NCBI RefSeq assembly: GCF_000735455.1
Contig: NZ_JMPS01000068.1
Coordinates: forward strand, 1 to 64,000
Reading direction: 5' to 3'
Source of the DNA: Yokenella regensburgei ATCC 49455
GTDB taxonomy: Bacteria; Pseudomonadota; Gammaproteobacteria; Enterobacterales; Enterobacteriaceae
Length of the DNA: 64,000 nucleotides
This document shows, piece after piece, positions 36,408-49,588 of this stretch. The notes below the pieces were generated by a model. It was given only the letters and a program-made list of their open reading frames with translations, ran no database searches and was not told the origin of the DNA. Position 1 is the stretch's first letter; each line of letters begins with the position of its first letter. Position numbers and translations under genes: made by a program.

Positions 36408-37777
36408 TCACGCCGTAGGGAAAATCAGTTCCAGCGCCTGCAGCGAATCGTCCCAGTCCGAACGTTCAAAAATGCCCTGCTGTAAGAAAGCTTCCAGCTG
36501 TGGCCAGAGCGTTATCGCTTTGTCGAGCATCGGGTCGCTGCCCTTGGCATAGGCCCCGACGCTGACCAGGTCACGGTTACGCTGGAAACTGGAGAGCAGC
36601 TGTTTGAAGTGACGGACGCGGGCGTAGTGCTCTTCGGTAATGAGCGATGTCATTGCACGGCTGATCGAGGCTTCTATATCAATCGCCGGATAGTGACCGG
36701 CTTCGGCCAGGCGACGCGAGAGCACCACGTGACCGTCAAGGATGGCGCGCGCCGAGTCGGCGATCGGATCCTGCTGATCGTCACCTTCGGTAAGCACCGT
36801 ATAAAACGCGGTAATCGAGCCACCGCCGCTGATACCATTCCCGGCGCGTTCAACCAGCGCTGGCAGTTTGGCAAATACGGAAGGCGGATAGCCTTTGGTG
36901 GCCGGTGGCTCACCGATGGCCAGCGCAATTTCACGCTGGGCCATGGCGTAGCGGGTCAGGGAATCCATGATCAGCAGCACGTGCTGCCCGCGGTCACGGA
37001 AATCTTCGGCGATGCGCGTGGCATAGGCGGCACCCTGCATACGCAGCAGGGGAGAAACGTCCGCCGGTGCGGCGACCACCACGGAGCGGGCGCGACCGTC
37101 GGCACCGAGAATGTTTTCAATAAAGTCTTTAACTTCGCGACCACGCTCGCCGATGAGCCCCACGACGATAACGTCGGCCTGGGTGTAGCGTGCCATCATG
37201 CCAAGCAGCACGCTTTTACCCACGCCGGAACCGGCGAACAGGCCCATACGCTGGCCACGGCCAACGGTGAGCAGGGCGTTAATCGGGCGAACCCCGGTAT
37301 CCAGCACGTGCTCAATGGCGGTACGCTGCAGTGGGTTAAACGGCGGGGTGATAAGCGCGCCGGTCTCGGTAGTGTCGGGCGCAGGCAGGCCATCCAGCGG
37401 CTTACCGCTGCCGTCGAGCACGCGACCGAGCAGAGCAGGGCCAAGGGGCAGCTGTTTGCCGCTTTGCAGGCCGTCGCCCGTGCTGTTGCGGGCGTACACG
37501 CGCGCACCGGGCAGAACACCTTCCACTTCTTCAAGCGGCATCAGGAACAGGCGATGGCCATTAAAGCCCACCACTTCGCTTTCCACTTCCTGAGTTTCAG
37601 TGCCATCCTGACGTTCAATAATGCAGGTTGCACCGAGCGGCAGCTGAAGCCCGGTGGCTTCGAGCACCAGCCCGGTTGCGCGGGTTAAGCGCCCGTAGCG
37701 ACGAACCGCAGGCAGCTGCGCCATGCGGGTTTCGAAGTTGTCGAGGGTCGTGAGCCAGCGGGTCAGACGTGCAGTCA

Positions 37778-37778
<1 letters not shown>
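36408..37778 (-). CDS. fliI: Flagellum-specific ATPase FliI
   Basis: 456 residues (E. coli 457), starting [20 protein letters not shown]; the frame is open ten codons further upstream but these lie within fliH. Walker [15 protein letters not shown], Walker [12 protein letters not shown] and the typical [13 protein letters not shown] are present. Energises export with FliH and FliJ. It starts one base inside the fliH stop. Confidence 0.98.
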
Positions 37779-41134
<3,356 letters not shown>

Positions 41135-41349
41135 TGCGCACCTCGTAAATCCTGGCCAGTGGCGAAAAAGAGATTGAGAAACAAAACAGACTCCCGGGTC
41201 GACAAACGCATAAAAAAAGCTATGCCATTATTTGATGCTTCAGAATTTTTGATGGGCCAAATAACCCGTTTTTTGTCGCTAATTAGCGCCTTTATCTCAT
41301 TGACAAGCTGGTAATCTCAGCCCCAGAAATTCATAAAAGAGGAAAGATC

Positions 41350-41661
41350 ATGGCTGTTCAGGGTATCGAGGGCGTACTGAGCCAGATGCAGATGACGGCG
41401 AGCGTCGCGCGCAATCAGGCCGTTGAAGCACCGCAGGGCGTCAGCTTTGCCGGGCAGCTTACCGCTGCGCTGGACCGCATCAGCGACACGCAAACCGCGG
41501 CACGTGCACAGGCAGAAAAGTTTTCACTGGGTGAACCCGGCGTTGCGCTCAACGACGTGATGACCGATCTGCAAAAATCGTCTGTTTCACTGCAGATGGG
41601 GATTCAGGTGCGCAACAAGCTGGTAACGGCGTATCAGGAAATGATGTCCATGCAGGTGTAG
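41350..41661 (+). CDS. fliE: Flagellar hook-basal body protein FliE
   Basis: 103 residues (E. coli 104). The C-terminal [20 protein letters not shown] is typical of rod-type proteins. FliE joins the MS ring and export gate to the rod. It is transcribed away from fliF across 215 bases, which should carry the two FlhDC-dependent promoters. A hairpin after the stop probably ends the transcript. Confidence 0.97.
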   Translation: MAVQGIEGVLSQMQMTASVARNQAVEAPQGVSFAGQLTAALDRISDTQTAARAQAEKFSLGEPGVALNDVMTDLQKSSVSLQMGIQVRNKLVTAYQEMMSMQV

Positions 41662-41684
41662 GTATCGTCCTGGTAGTTATATTC

Positions 41685-41721
41685 GTTTGCCCCACAGTCA
41701 TCCGATATAGATGGGGCAAAC
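41685..41721 (+). terminator. Hairpin after fliE
   Basis: GTTTGCCCCA and TGGGGCAAAC form a perfect 10-bp stem around a 17-base loop, 23 bases after the fliE stop. There is no strong T run. Confidence 0.6.
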
Positions 41722-42105
41722 GCTGAAAATTGCTCCTCAAATACATTCTTTTAATGCAGTTTGAACATAAACCTTGTTCCGGATGGCTCGTTATTAGAAG
41801 ATCAAATGAAATCCTGTAGTCAAGATTTCTGTAACGCGCTGTTAGCCGCCTTCACCTGGCAACATTACTGCAGTCGCCTTCGTAAGATAATTGCCTGAAA
41901 TTCAAAGAATCACCACTTTATTTCAGAGCCTGATGACTACGTGATTACTTTGTGCCGGTGATTAGACATAAATTGTGGCGCGTGACTGCACCTGGAGTAC
42001 GATTGTTGGTACTTCATGGGTTTGTTGACCACTATTCGCCTACCTGTAATAATCCGGCAACTACTGAAACGTTAAACGTGCAATAATTGTCATGTTCAGG
42101 TGTTC
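41722..42105. other. Intergenic region before the AT-rich insert
   Basis: About 380 bases with no gene visible. E. coli has other genes next to fliE (yedL, yedK and others); none is recognisable here, so this is probably the left boundary of the inserted segment. Confidence 0.5.
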
Positions 42106-43254
42106 ATGCAAAACGAAAAACGTAATATAGAGTTTATTCAGGCACTTCGCGGTATCGCTGCGCTCGCTGTAGTTTTACGGCATGCTGCAGAGTTCATTCC
42201 CGGCATCATTGTCTATGATACGAAAGCTATCTCCTGGATGCTTTTCTGGGGTGGTGCAGGATTCGGAGTTGATCTGTTTTTTATCATTAGCGGTTTCATA
42301 ATGGTATGCACGACATGGAGTGGGGACGGCTCTATCCGTTATACCATTGAGTTTTATATTAAGCGTTTTACCAGAATCTTTCCCGTATACACAACATTAA
42401 CATTAATATCCATTTTTACACTTCATGGTGGGATGGCGTTTTTCGATTCGGGGAGTAATGTTAATTCATTATTCAAAGCGTTACTTTTCCTTCCACAAGG
42501 TGACATTTCTGCTAAACCTGTATACGGCGTTGCACCATTGTTTGTTGGATGGACGCTGAACTATGAAATGTATTTTTATCTCATATTTGGTGCCAGTTTG
42601 CTTCTTGGACGGGCACGCTGGATCGCGCTTGCTACAGTTGCAGTGATGACATTAGTTGTATTGCCATACTTAACTACAGGTTCAGTAACTGCAAGCGTTT
42701 ATCCGGATTATGCCTATTCATTTTTTTATCTTAATATCATTTCTAATCCAATTATTTGGCTGTTCATTGCCGGAGTAGGAATTGCTTTGATATATAAATC
42801 AAAAGTTAGAGTTGAAAGTCAGTTTTGGTGTCTGATCCTGGTGTCAACGGCTACAGCTTTTACAATATACCAGTATTTATCGTGGTACAGAGCGGATCAT
42901 GGTATTTTTATGTGGGGTATATCTCTAGTCCCGCTTGTATTATCACTAGCGATCGCTAGTAAAACCATCCGAATCCCTGCACCTCATGTTTTTACTTACC
43001 TTGGTGATATATCATTTTCACTCTATCTGGTACATTTACCTGTCAAAGGGGCGCTTGATATAGTTTTCAGATATATTGGTGCGGTACCTGAGGGAGCTCC
43101 ATTTTTTGTCTTAATGGTCCTGATGTCGATTATTGCTGCAGCAATCTCACATCGTTATTTGGAACAATCACTTGCTAATTGGCTTAAGTCAAAAATACTC
43201 ACCGAATTCCAACATCGATTTGGAAAGATTGGTCAAGATGTCTTGATGAAATAA
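42106..43254 (+). CDS. Acyltransferase 3 family membrane protein (OafA/WcaH-like O-acyltransferase)
   Basis: 382 residues with about ten membrane helices. The family hallmarks are present: IEFIQALRGIAALAVVLRHA with the catalytic-type His, then GVDLFFIISGFIM, and FYIKRFTRIFPVY. Such enzymes move acyl groups, often acetyl, from the cytoplasm to sugars of surface polysaccharides. A GTG two codons upstream is possible, but ATG 42106 has AGG ahead. Codon use is AT-rich compared with the flagellar genes around it, suggesting transfer. It converges on a polymerase-like gene; acceptor and acyl group are unknown. Confidence 0.85.
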   Translation: MQNEKRNIEFIQALRGIAALAVVLRHAAEFIPGIIVYDTKAISWMLFWGGAGFGVDLFFIISGFIMVCTTWSGDGSIRYTIEFYIKRFTRIFPVYTTLTLISIFTLHGGMAFFDSGSNVNSLFKALLFLPQGDISAKPVYGVAPLFVGWTLNYEMYFYLIFGASLLLGRARWIALATVAVMTLVVLPYLTTGSVTASVYPDYAYSFFYLNIISNPIIWLFIAGVGIALIYKSKVRVESQFWCLILVSTATAFTIYQYLSWYRADHGIFMWGISLVPLVLSLAIASKTIRIPAPHVFTYLGDISFSLYLVHLPVKGALDIVFRYIGAVPEGAPFFVLMVLMSIIAAAISHRYLEQSLANWLKSKILTEFQHRFGKIGQDVLMK

Positions 43255-43269
43255 AAATAAGACAGAATA

Positions 43270-43305
43270 AAGGGATACCCATTTAGAACTGGATATCCCT
43301 TTTTA
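43270..43305. terminator. Bidirectional terminator between acyltransferase and Wzy-like genes
   Basis: AAGGGATA and TATCCCTT pair around a 16-base loop, followed by TTTT on the plus strand. It separates the convergent genes. Confidence 0.75.
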
Positions 43306-43306
43306 C

Positions 43307-44572
43307 TCAAGCCAGATTTTCGGAAAAGTTGTTTTTTCGTCTGAATGTTGGTGCCAGCATGATTCGTTGCATGATGAACCATGCCACCAGGTACAACTCT
43401 CCGTGAAGCGGAACCATATACATCGTTATTGTGGCCTGCGCCGCCATTGAAAATGCAAAGACGCTGTTAGGGTTGCGTCTAAAGAATTCATAAGCTGACC
43501 ACGACATAAAGCCGACAAACAGGCCGGAGAGCATCACACCAACCCATTCAAAATCAAGATACAGGAATGACCAGGAACTGAAAGCAGGGTAATAACCTTG
43601 ATCCGCAGCACCTGGATATAAAGCTTCCTGGATCATTAACTGACCGTAAATAACGGGCTTATCTGGATCTATAAATCGTGGAATGTATCCCCAGAAGCTA
43701 CTCAGGAATGACTCACCTAGCTTCGGACCAACCTTATCGTAGTTACCAACAAAATCAATTGTTTTCTGGAAGTAATCGAAGTACGCCAATGCGCCAAAAA
43801 TATTATTTGTAGTTCCTTGAATTAGCTGGATTGCTAAGAATAAAGAAAGTAGCGATACGCCAATCAATGCAAATTTTGAGAGCTTTATTTGTTTTATAAA
43901 ATGAGAATAGTAAAATATTATAATTAAAACGATGATTAGGATGTTTTGTTTTGAACCGGTAAAGTAGCTAATGGCTAAACAAAACAACACATATGGAGAA
44001 ATCTTAAGCAGTTCACGTAAAGAAGTCGGTTTTCTCGTATAAAGAATATAAATCATGAAAAGCGATATGCTCCATACCCAGAAAAGGTAGAAGTTGCCAG
44101 CTCCAAATTTATTTTCAATATATGCATCCCTTGGGGATAAGAACCACTTTTCTCCACCACCACCCACTTTGGCCAGCATGATGAAGTTAACTGCCATAAA
44201 TGTTATTATCATAAATGCAGATAATCCACTTTTCTTCATTACCCGGTCAGAATCATTCAGTCGGAAGCAATAAATAAAGCCTTTAAATACAGAATACGCA
44301 TGCTCTGATCTAAGGAAAAATGGTGCGATAAAACAAAATACATATAGGAAATGTAGCAGAAGTGCGTGAGTTATATCGCTGTCTTTAAAAGCAGTAGCGC
44401 CACCAATAAATAGCATTGCGCAGCTAAGAATTACCCTTAGCCCACTATCAAAAGCAAGATAGTAGGATGCCGGATTAAATGGATTTCCGTAATACTTTGA
44501 AAACAAAACGATCAAAGAAAATACAAAAATTGCCATTGCCGACAGTGTAATATATGAAAGTATGTAATCCAT
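43307..44572 (-). CDS. Wzy-like oligosaccharide polymerase family membrane protein
   Basis: 421 residues with about eleven membrane helices and a long periplasmic loop (about residues 255-335, including SFWGYIPRFIDPDKPVIYGQ), the topology of O-antigen/polysaccharide polymerases of the Wzy type. The first helix is ITLSAMAIFVFSLIVLF. Sequence identity in this class is low, so the family call rests on topology and the PRF-type loop. AT-rich like its neighbour. There is no glycosyltransferase cluster next to it, so it would have to act on repeat units made elsewhere, or be serotype-altering cargo. Confidence 0.65.
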   Translation of the reverse strand: MDYILSYITLSAMAIFVFSLIVLFSKYYGNPFNPASYYLAFDSGLRVILSCAMLFIGGATAFKDSDITHALLLHFLYVFCFIAPFFLRSEHAYSVFKGFIYCFRLNDSDRVMKKSGLSAFMIITFMAVNFIMLAKVGGGGEKWFLSPRDAYIENKFGAGNFYLFWVWSISLFMIYILYTRKPTSLRELLKISPYVLFCLAISYFTGSKQNILIIVLIIIFYYSHFIKQIKLSKFALIGVSLLSLFLAIQLIQGTTNNIFGALAYFDYFQKTIDFVGNYDKVGPKLGESFLSSFWGYIPRFIDPDKPVIYGQLMIQEALYPGAADQGYYPAFSSWSFLYLDFEWVGVMLSGLFVGFMSWSAYEFFRRNPNSVFAFSMAAQATITMYMVPLHGELYLVAWFIMQRIMLAPTFRRKNNFSENLA

Positions 44573-44917
44573 GGTGTTTTCTTTGTGTCAGACGTTATAC
44601 GAAATTTAACATGGAGGCATAGATAAGTCCAACGGCAACCTTGGTCACAAAATGGCCATCATGGGGCTCCATAGCCGGAATGTTTAGACGATGCCAGCAA
44701 TCTACTGACAAAGATATGAGATTATAGCCAGATATAGAGTACAAGTTATGAATTGAGAAAAAACTTGTGCGTGGAAACAGTTAGTAGGACTTTAAGAACA
44801 CGTAAAAGGACGTGTAATGGGATGGCACGGAAGTAGTTCCAACGAACCCGCCCGAAACACTGGCGCTGTTAATCCGTTAATGCCACAATATTTTTTTCTC
44901 CGTTTGCAGGAAAAGTG
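44573..44917. other. Intergenic region at the right edge of the AT-rich insert
   Basis: 345 bases without a gene. It holds the promoter of the Wzy-like gene on one side and of yedD on the other. A short inverted repeat ACACGT/ACGTGT is at about 44797-44815. No insertion sequence ends were seen. Confidence 0.5.
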
Positions 44918-45328
44918 ATGAAAAAATTAGCAATGGCGGGCGCGCTGCTGGCGCTGGCGGGATGCGTACAGGTGGATAATTACCACAACGTGGTGAAGGC
45001 GCCCGCACCGGCGAAACTTGCGGGTTACTGGCAGTCGAAAGGGCCGCAGAGCGTGATGGTGAGCCCGGAGGCAATAGCCAGCCTGATTATTACCAAAGAT
45101 GGCGATACGCTGGATTGCCGCCAGTGGCAGCGGGTGATTGCGGTGCCGGGTAAACTGATGCAGCGCAGTGACGATTACTACAACGTCACCAGCAAGCCGG
45201 ATGTCTACAGCCTGGATCTCGACGGTAGTACGCTTGAATACGATCGTATGGAGCTGCAGCGTGTCGATCGTCCGACGCAGGAATGCGCCGATGCGATGGC
45301 GAAAAATAACATCAAACCGCTGAAGTAA
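44918..45328 (+). CDS. yedD: Lipoprotein YedD
   Basis: 136 residues (E. coli 137). Lipobox LALAGC near residue 15 gives a lipid-modified Cys. The block DGDTLDCRQWQRVIAVPGKL is conserved. ATG 44918 is preferred over the GTG one codon before. The function is not well defined. It is convergent with amyA. Confidence 0.95.
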   Translation: MKKLAMAGALLALAGCVQVDNYHNVVKAPAPAKLAGYWQSKGPQSVMVSPEAIASLIITKDGDTLDCRQWQRVIAVPGKLMQRSDDYYNVTSKPDVYSLDLDGSTLEYDRMELQRVDRPTQECADAMAKNNIKPLK

Positions 45329-45335
45329 TCGGCTT

Positions 45336-45360
45336 CCCCGGCATTATCGCCGGGGATTTT
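45336..45360. terminator. Terminator between yedD and amyA
   Basis: CCCCGGC-attatc-GCCGGGG followed by ATTTTG; shared by the convergent genes. Confidence 0.75.
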
Positions 45361-45361
45361 G

Positions 45362-46849
45362 TTACAGCACATCCTCTATTACCCACACGCTGACGCTGCC
45401 GCCTTCGCAGGTAAACGTCGCGTTGCCGTTGTCGTCGGTCTCGATGATTTCCTGACGATTGCCAAGAAAATCCTTCCAGCGTTTGCCGCCGTAGTTATCG
45501 CCAAGCGTCAGCGCTTTTTCACCATCGTCGCCGTTTGACATCACCACCACGCAACCGGGCGCATTGTCGGTACCGCTACGGCTGAAAGCGATACAGTTAG
45601 GGTGGTCGAAGTAAAGCGTCTGCACGCCGTGGGCGAAACGTTGACGGGCATCGATAAGCTCGTGCAACTGCTCGATGACCGGCATCTCGATGTTGTACTG
45701 GTTACCGTCGCGGCCAGTGTCCTCATAGCTGGCACCGAACAGATCCGGGTAAAACACGGAAGGCACACCGTTCTCGCGCAGCAGGATAAGCGCGTAGGCC
45801 AGCGGCTTAAACCAGGCTTCTACGGGGGCCTCCAGTGCCTGCAGCGGCTGGGTATCGTGATTGGCAACCAGCGTGACGGCGTGGAAGGGGTCTGCTTCGA
45901 CCAGCGTGTTGGTAAAGATCTGACTCATGTCGTAGTCGCGGCCAAGGCGGGAAGCCTCGTGGAAATGCATTTGTAGCGGCGCGTCGAACAGCATGGTTTG
46001 CCCGTCGACCTGGTCGATGTAGTTCTGCAGCTTATCGACCTCGTGCGACCAGTATTCCGCAACAATAAACAGCGGTTTATCGGTGACTTCCTGAACGTGC
46101 TCAATCCACTCCTTATAAAACCAGGCCGGAATGTGTTTGACCGCATCAAGGCGAAAACCGTCGCAATGGGTCTGCTCCATCACCCAGCGTGCCCAGTATT
46201 TTATCTCTTCAGTTACCGCATGATTGCGAAAATCAATGTTTTCGCCCATCAGGTAGTCGAAGTTGCCCATCTCATCATCGACCTGATCGTTCCAGCCGTC
46301 GCCGGTGTAGTCGTTGACGATTTTAAACACCCCGTCTTCATCGGGGTTCTCGATATGGTCGACGCCGCTGAAGCATTTAAAATCCCAGATAAACTGTGAA
46401 TACTGCCCTGCGCGAGCGGGGAAGGTGTAACGGGTCCATGCCTCGCATTCGACAATTTCATCGTCAATTTGGGTGCGATCCTGCTCGTTTACCCGCTGCA
46501 CGCGGATCTGTTCTTTCTCGTCAGCGCCCATTTTGTGGTTGACCACCACATCGAGTAACACGGCAATGTCATGGTTTTTCAGTGCGTTAATGGCGGCCTG
46601 TAGCTGCGCCTTGTCGCCATATTTGGTGGCAATAGTGCCTTTCTGGTCAAATTCTCCGAGATCGAATAAGTCGTAGCTGTCGTAACCGACAGAGTAACCG
46701 CCCGATGCCCCTTTGTAAGCCGGGGGAAGCCAAATCATGTTGACGCCGATTTCGTTGAGATTGGGGGCCAGCGCTTCAACTTCTCGCCACAATTCACCGC
46801 CCGCAGGGTAATACCAGTGAAAGCATTGTAGTAAGGTGGGGTTGCGCAT
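45362..46849 (-). CDS. amyA: Cytoplasmic alpha-amylase AmyA
   Basis: 495 residues, exactly the E. coli length, from [20 protein letters not shown]; the frame extends ten codons further but no signal peptide is found either way, as expected for this cytoplasmic enzyme. Family 13 catalytic residues lie in GFRLDAVKH (nucleophile Asp), FIVAEYW (acid Glu) and TLVANHDTQ. It splits alpha-1,4 links in maltodextrins and glycogen. Confidence 0.97.
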   Translation of the reverse strand: MRNPTLLQCFHWYYPAGGELWREVEALAPNLNEIGVNMIWLPPAYKGASGGYSVGYDSYDLFDLGEFDQKGTIATKYGDKAQLQAAINALKNHDIAVLLDVVVNHKMGADEKEQIRVQRVNEQDRTQIDDEIVECEAWTRYTFPARAGQYSQFIWDFKCFSGVDHIENPDEDGVFKIVNDYTGDGWNDQVDDEMGNFDYLMGENIDFRNHAVTEEIKYWARWVMEQTHCDGFRLDAVKHIPAWFYKEWIEHVQEVTDKPLFIVAEYWSHEVDKLQNYIDQVDGQTMLFDAPLQMHFHEASRLGRDYDMSQIFTNTLVEADPFHAVTLVANHDTQPLQALEAPVEAWFKPLAYALILLRENGVPSVFYPDLFGASYEDTGRDGNQYNIEMPVIEQLHELIDARQRFAHGVQTLYFDHPNCIAFSRSGTDNAPGCVVVMSNGDDGEKALTLGDNYGGKRWKDFLGNRQEIIETDDNGNATFTCEGGSVSVWVIEDVL

Positions 46850-46954
46850 TCCGCTGCTCCATAAGATGAGGAGCCTCAAGTATGGCTGACGAAGCGGGAA
46901 AATGCCTGGCGCGCAGTGCGCGCCAGCGAATCTCTGGAGGGGATGTTTCCGGAA

Positions 46955-47320
46955 TTACTGGGAGTTGAATTCGTTGGGGAACAGAATATTACCTGAGAGA
47001 CTGCCATAGGCCGTGGTCACGGATTTTTGCTTTCCGGTCTGGTTTATCAGTACCTGAAGCTCACTCATCCTTTCCTGCAACAACGTTTTAAGTCGGGCTT
47101 CGTTGTCGAGGATCTGTGCCAGCAGTATCCGGGCTTTATCCTGAAACAGCGTGTTATTGGCGGGCAAGGGCTGCCCGGCAATACGTTCGACCATCGTCAC
47201 GTAGGTGACCTCATGTTCAACCAGCTCATCCCATTTACCCTCATGGGCAAGACTGAGCAGGGTATGACTTAAAGCCAACAGGGCGTGCCAGTTCTGAAGT
47301 GATGGGATGGAGTCGGTCAT
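46955..47320 (-). CDS. fliT: Flagellar export chaperone FliT
   Basis: 121 residues, the E. coli length, starting MTDSIPSLQNWHALLALSHT. Helical throughout. The C-terminal part (TAYGSLSGNILFPNEFNSQ) matches the regulatory tail. FliT escorts the cap protein FliD and binds FlhDC to lower class 2 expression. It starts one base inside the fliS stop. Confidence 0.94.
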   Translation of the reverse strand: MTDSIPSLQNWHALLALSHTLLSLAHEGKWDELVEHEVTYVTMVERIAGQPLPANNTLFQDKARILLAQILDNEARLKTLLQERMSELQVLINQTGKQKSVTTAYGSLSGNILFPNEFNSQ

Positions 47321-47730
47321 CAGAACACGTCCTGGAGTGAAGGTGAACTTGGGCCAATCTGTTTCCATGCGTCAGCAATATTATTCAGCAGTGCTTCCAC
47401 TTCTGAAATTGCTGCGACATCGTTACGCAGGTTGGCATGCAGCAACCGCCTGACCATATAGTCATACAACGCTGACAGGTTATGGGGGAGTTCTCCACCA
47501 ACGTCCATGTTCAGTCCGGCCTTCAGTCCATTATCGATGATATTGATAGCCTTAGAGAGTGATTCTCCCTTAGCCACAATATCACCTTGCTCCAGAAATA
47601 GACGGGCACGCACCATTGCACTGAGCGCGCCGTCAAACAGCATCACGACGAGCTGGTGCGGGCTGGCGCTCAGCACCGCACTTTCCAACCCGACTTTCTG
47701 GTAGGCCTGAACACCAGAATTGTTGTACAT
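47320..47730 (-). CDS. fliS: Flagellin chaperone FliS
   Basis: 136 residues, the E. coli length. MYNNSGVQAYQKVGLESAVL and the LVVMLFDGALSAMVRARLFL block are conserved. FliS binds the C-terminus of flagellin before export. Nine bases after fliD, in one operon. Confidence 0.97.
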   Translation of the reverse strand: MYNNSGVQAYQKVGLESAVLSASPHQLVVMLFDGALSAMVRARLFLEQGDIVAKGESLSKAINIIDNGLKAGLNMDVGGELPHNLSALYDYMVRRLLHANLRNDVAAISEVEALLNNIADAWKQIGPSSPSLQDVF

Positions 47731-47739
47731 ATCAGTTCC

Positions 47740-49170
47740 TTAACTGCTTTTGGTGAATTGCTGAGTCAGATAGTTAGAGGTGTTGGTTAACTTGTTCACC
47801 AGCGAACTCAGGTTTGTAAACTGCGTTTTGTAACGCGCCATAGTGGCATCGATAGACGCCTGCATATCGTCGTAGCGTTGGTCCAGGCTCTTCAGCGTGC
47901 TGTTGATACCGTTTTTGGCGTTCTGCACCACACCTTCTTTACCGGTGGTGGTACTCAGCATGGTGGTGAGCTTGTTGTTCATCATGGTGGCGAAACCGGT
48001 GGTTTTACCATCGCCCATGAAGTAGCTCTGCACGCCTTCCGGGTTATCGGTTAATGCCTGGGTCAGTTTCTTGTCATCAATTTTCAGGTTACCGAGCGAG
48101 CCGTCAGCGCCAATGTTCGGATCCTGGGTGATACCCAACTGGGTCATCAGCTTGTAAGCGCCGCCGCTCTGAACTTCAGTCAGCAGGCCGCGTAAATCGG
48201 CTTGTACGGAGCGAACCTGGCTGTCACCAATCAGCGGGCCGCTGTCGGTAGACTGCGCTTTGCCTGGGTCAACTTTGACGTATTTGGTCAGGCTGGCAAT
48301 CGTCGACTGCAGCGAGTTGTATGCTGCCACCCAGTCGGTGATCGCTTTTTTGTTTGTATCGGTTGAGCGTGATAACTCGAGGTTTTCATCAGCCTTGCTT
48401 TGCGCTTTCAGTGACAGAGTCACACCCGGCAGTACGTCAGAGATGGTGTTGGACTCGCGCTCAATGTCGATATTGTTCACGGTCACTTTCGCATTCTGCG
48501 ACTTTGTTTGCAGGGTCATGGCACCGGTTTGGCTGCTGGAGTCGAAGCCAATCACACCCTGCAGGGTGTCATCACCCGTAACGGTCACGGTCATATCACC
48601 GCTGACGCCGGTGGATTTAGAGGTCAGCATCAGGCGGTAATCGCCGTCGGTGGCCTTTATCACGGTGGCATTCACGTTGCCGCCGGATTTGTTAATCGCG
48701 CTCGCGATACCGTTCAGGGAGGTGTCGGAGTCAGACAGCGTCACCTTCAACGGCGTTTTGGTACCCGGCTGGGTAATCGTAATGTCTCGCGTGCCTCCGG
48801 TAGTGGCACCCAACTGCGCGGTGTTGCTGGCCTGCTTACCGGTGGTCAACGCCTGAGCTTTGGCGAGTTGAGCAACGTTAATCGTATACGAACCCACTGA
48901 CGCGCCGCTGGTTGAGGTGGCGGTAAACGCGGTGTTGGTACTGGTTACCGTCGTGGAGCTCCAGGTATCCGCTTTACCCAGGTTGGCGGTTGCAGTCTGC
49001 AGGCTCTGCAGGGAGCTTTGCAGCTTGCCCCACGCGCTCAGCTGCGCGTTATAAGTGCTCTGCTGACGGGTGATGATGTTCAGCTTGCTTTGTTCTGCCG
49101 TTTCCAACTGGGTGTAAAGGTCATTAAGGTTCAGGTTTGTTCCCGCACCAAGGTTGCTGATTGAAGCCAT
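47740..49170 (-). CDS. fliD: Flagellar filament cap protein FliD
   Basis: 476 residues (E. coli 468). MASISNLGAGTNLNLNDLYT and the C-terminal coiled coil ending KLTNTSNYLTQQFTKSS are typical. The D2/D3 middle part is more variable. Five copies form the filament cap that guides flagellin assembly. A sigma-28 promoter lies 39 bases upstream. Confidence 0.97.
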   Translation of the reverse strand: MASISNLGAGTNLNLNDLYTQLETAEQSKLNIITRQQSTYNAQLSAWGKLQSSLQSLQTATANLGKADTWSSTTVTSTNTAFTATSTSGASVGSYTINVAQLAKAQALTTGKQASNTAQLGATTGGTRDITITQPGTKTPLKVTLSDSDTSLNGIASAINKSGGNVNATVIKATDGDYRLMLTSKSTGVSGDMTVTVTGDDTLQGVIGFDSSSQTGAMTLQTKSQNAKVTVNNIDIERESNTISDVLPGVTLSLKAQSKADENLELSRSTDTNKKAITDWVAAYNSLQSTIASLTKYVKVDPGKAQSTDSGPLIGDSQVRSVQADLRGLLTEVQSGGAYKLMTQLGITQDPNIGADGSLGNLKIDDKKLTQALTDNPEGVQSYFMGDGKTTGFATMMNNKLTTMLSTTTGKEGVVQNAKNGINSTLKSLDQRYDDMQASIDATMARYKTQFTNLSSLVNKLTNTSNYLTQQFTKSS

Positions 49171-49208
49171 ACAAATTTTCCTTTATGTATTTTGGTCGTT
49201 TGAGACTT

Positions 49209-49235
49209 TTATCGGCGCGGTGTCGGAAAAGTTTA
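49209..49235 (-). promoter_or_regulatory. Sigma-28 (FliA) promoter for fliDST
   Basis: On the minus strand TAAA, 15 bases, then GCCGATAA: an exact match to the flagellar sigma factor consensus, upstream of fliD. Confidence 0.92.
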
Positions 49236-49488
49236 CATAAAGAGGAAAAAAATAATCCCTGGAATAGCCGAGGGGATTGCGGGCTTATGCAGGGATTGCC
49301 TGTGCATAAAATTAACGCAGTAGAGAAATTCGCCATTGGCGATCGCGTATTAATAATAAGGAAGAAAGTCAGAAAGGGCAGGCAGGTAAAAATTCCCCTT
49401 AAATAACGCCAATATATTTACCTGAGGAAAAATATAATATTAAAAATCCTTATATATCAATGGTTAATGATTTTTTTCATTTTGATTC

Positions 49489-49515
49489 TAAAGTCTTGTT
49501 AACTGCCGCCGATAC
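49489..49515 (+). promoter_or_regulatory. Sigma-28 (FliA) promoter for fliC
   Basis: TAAAG at 49489 and GCCGATAC at 49508, 15 bases after TAAA, match the FliA consensus with one mismatch at the last position. The leader to ATG 49589 is about 65 bases. The rest of this 418-base fliD-fliC gap is AT-rich with no gene. Confidence 0.9.
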
Positions 49516-49588
49516 CCTTTTTGACGGTGAGAGACGCCGTGGGTGTTAGGCACCGACCCTAGAATCTAATTTATGAAGGAAACGAATC

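Noticed and set aside
36609..37688. A 359-codon open frame opposite fliI
   Set aside because: Antisense shadow of a conserved GC-rich gene; Gly, His and Arg-rich product with no domain.
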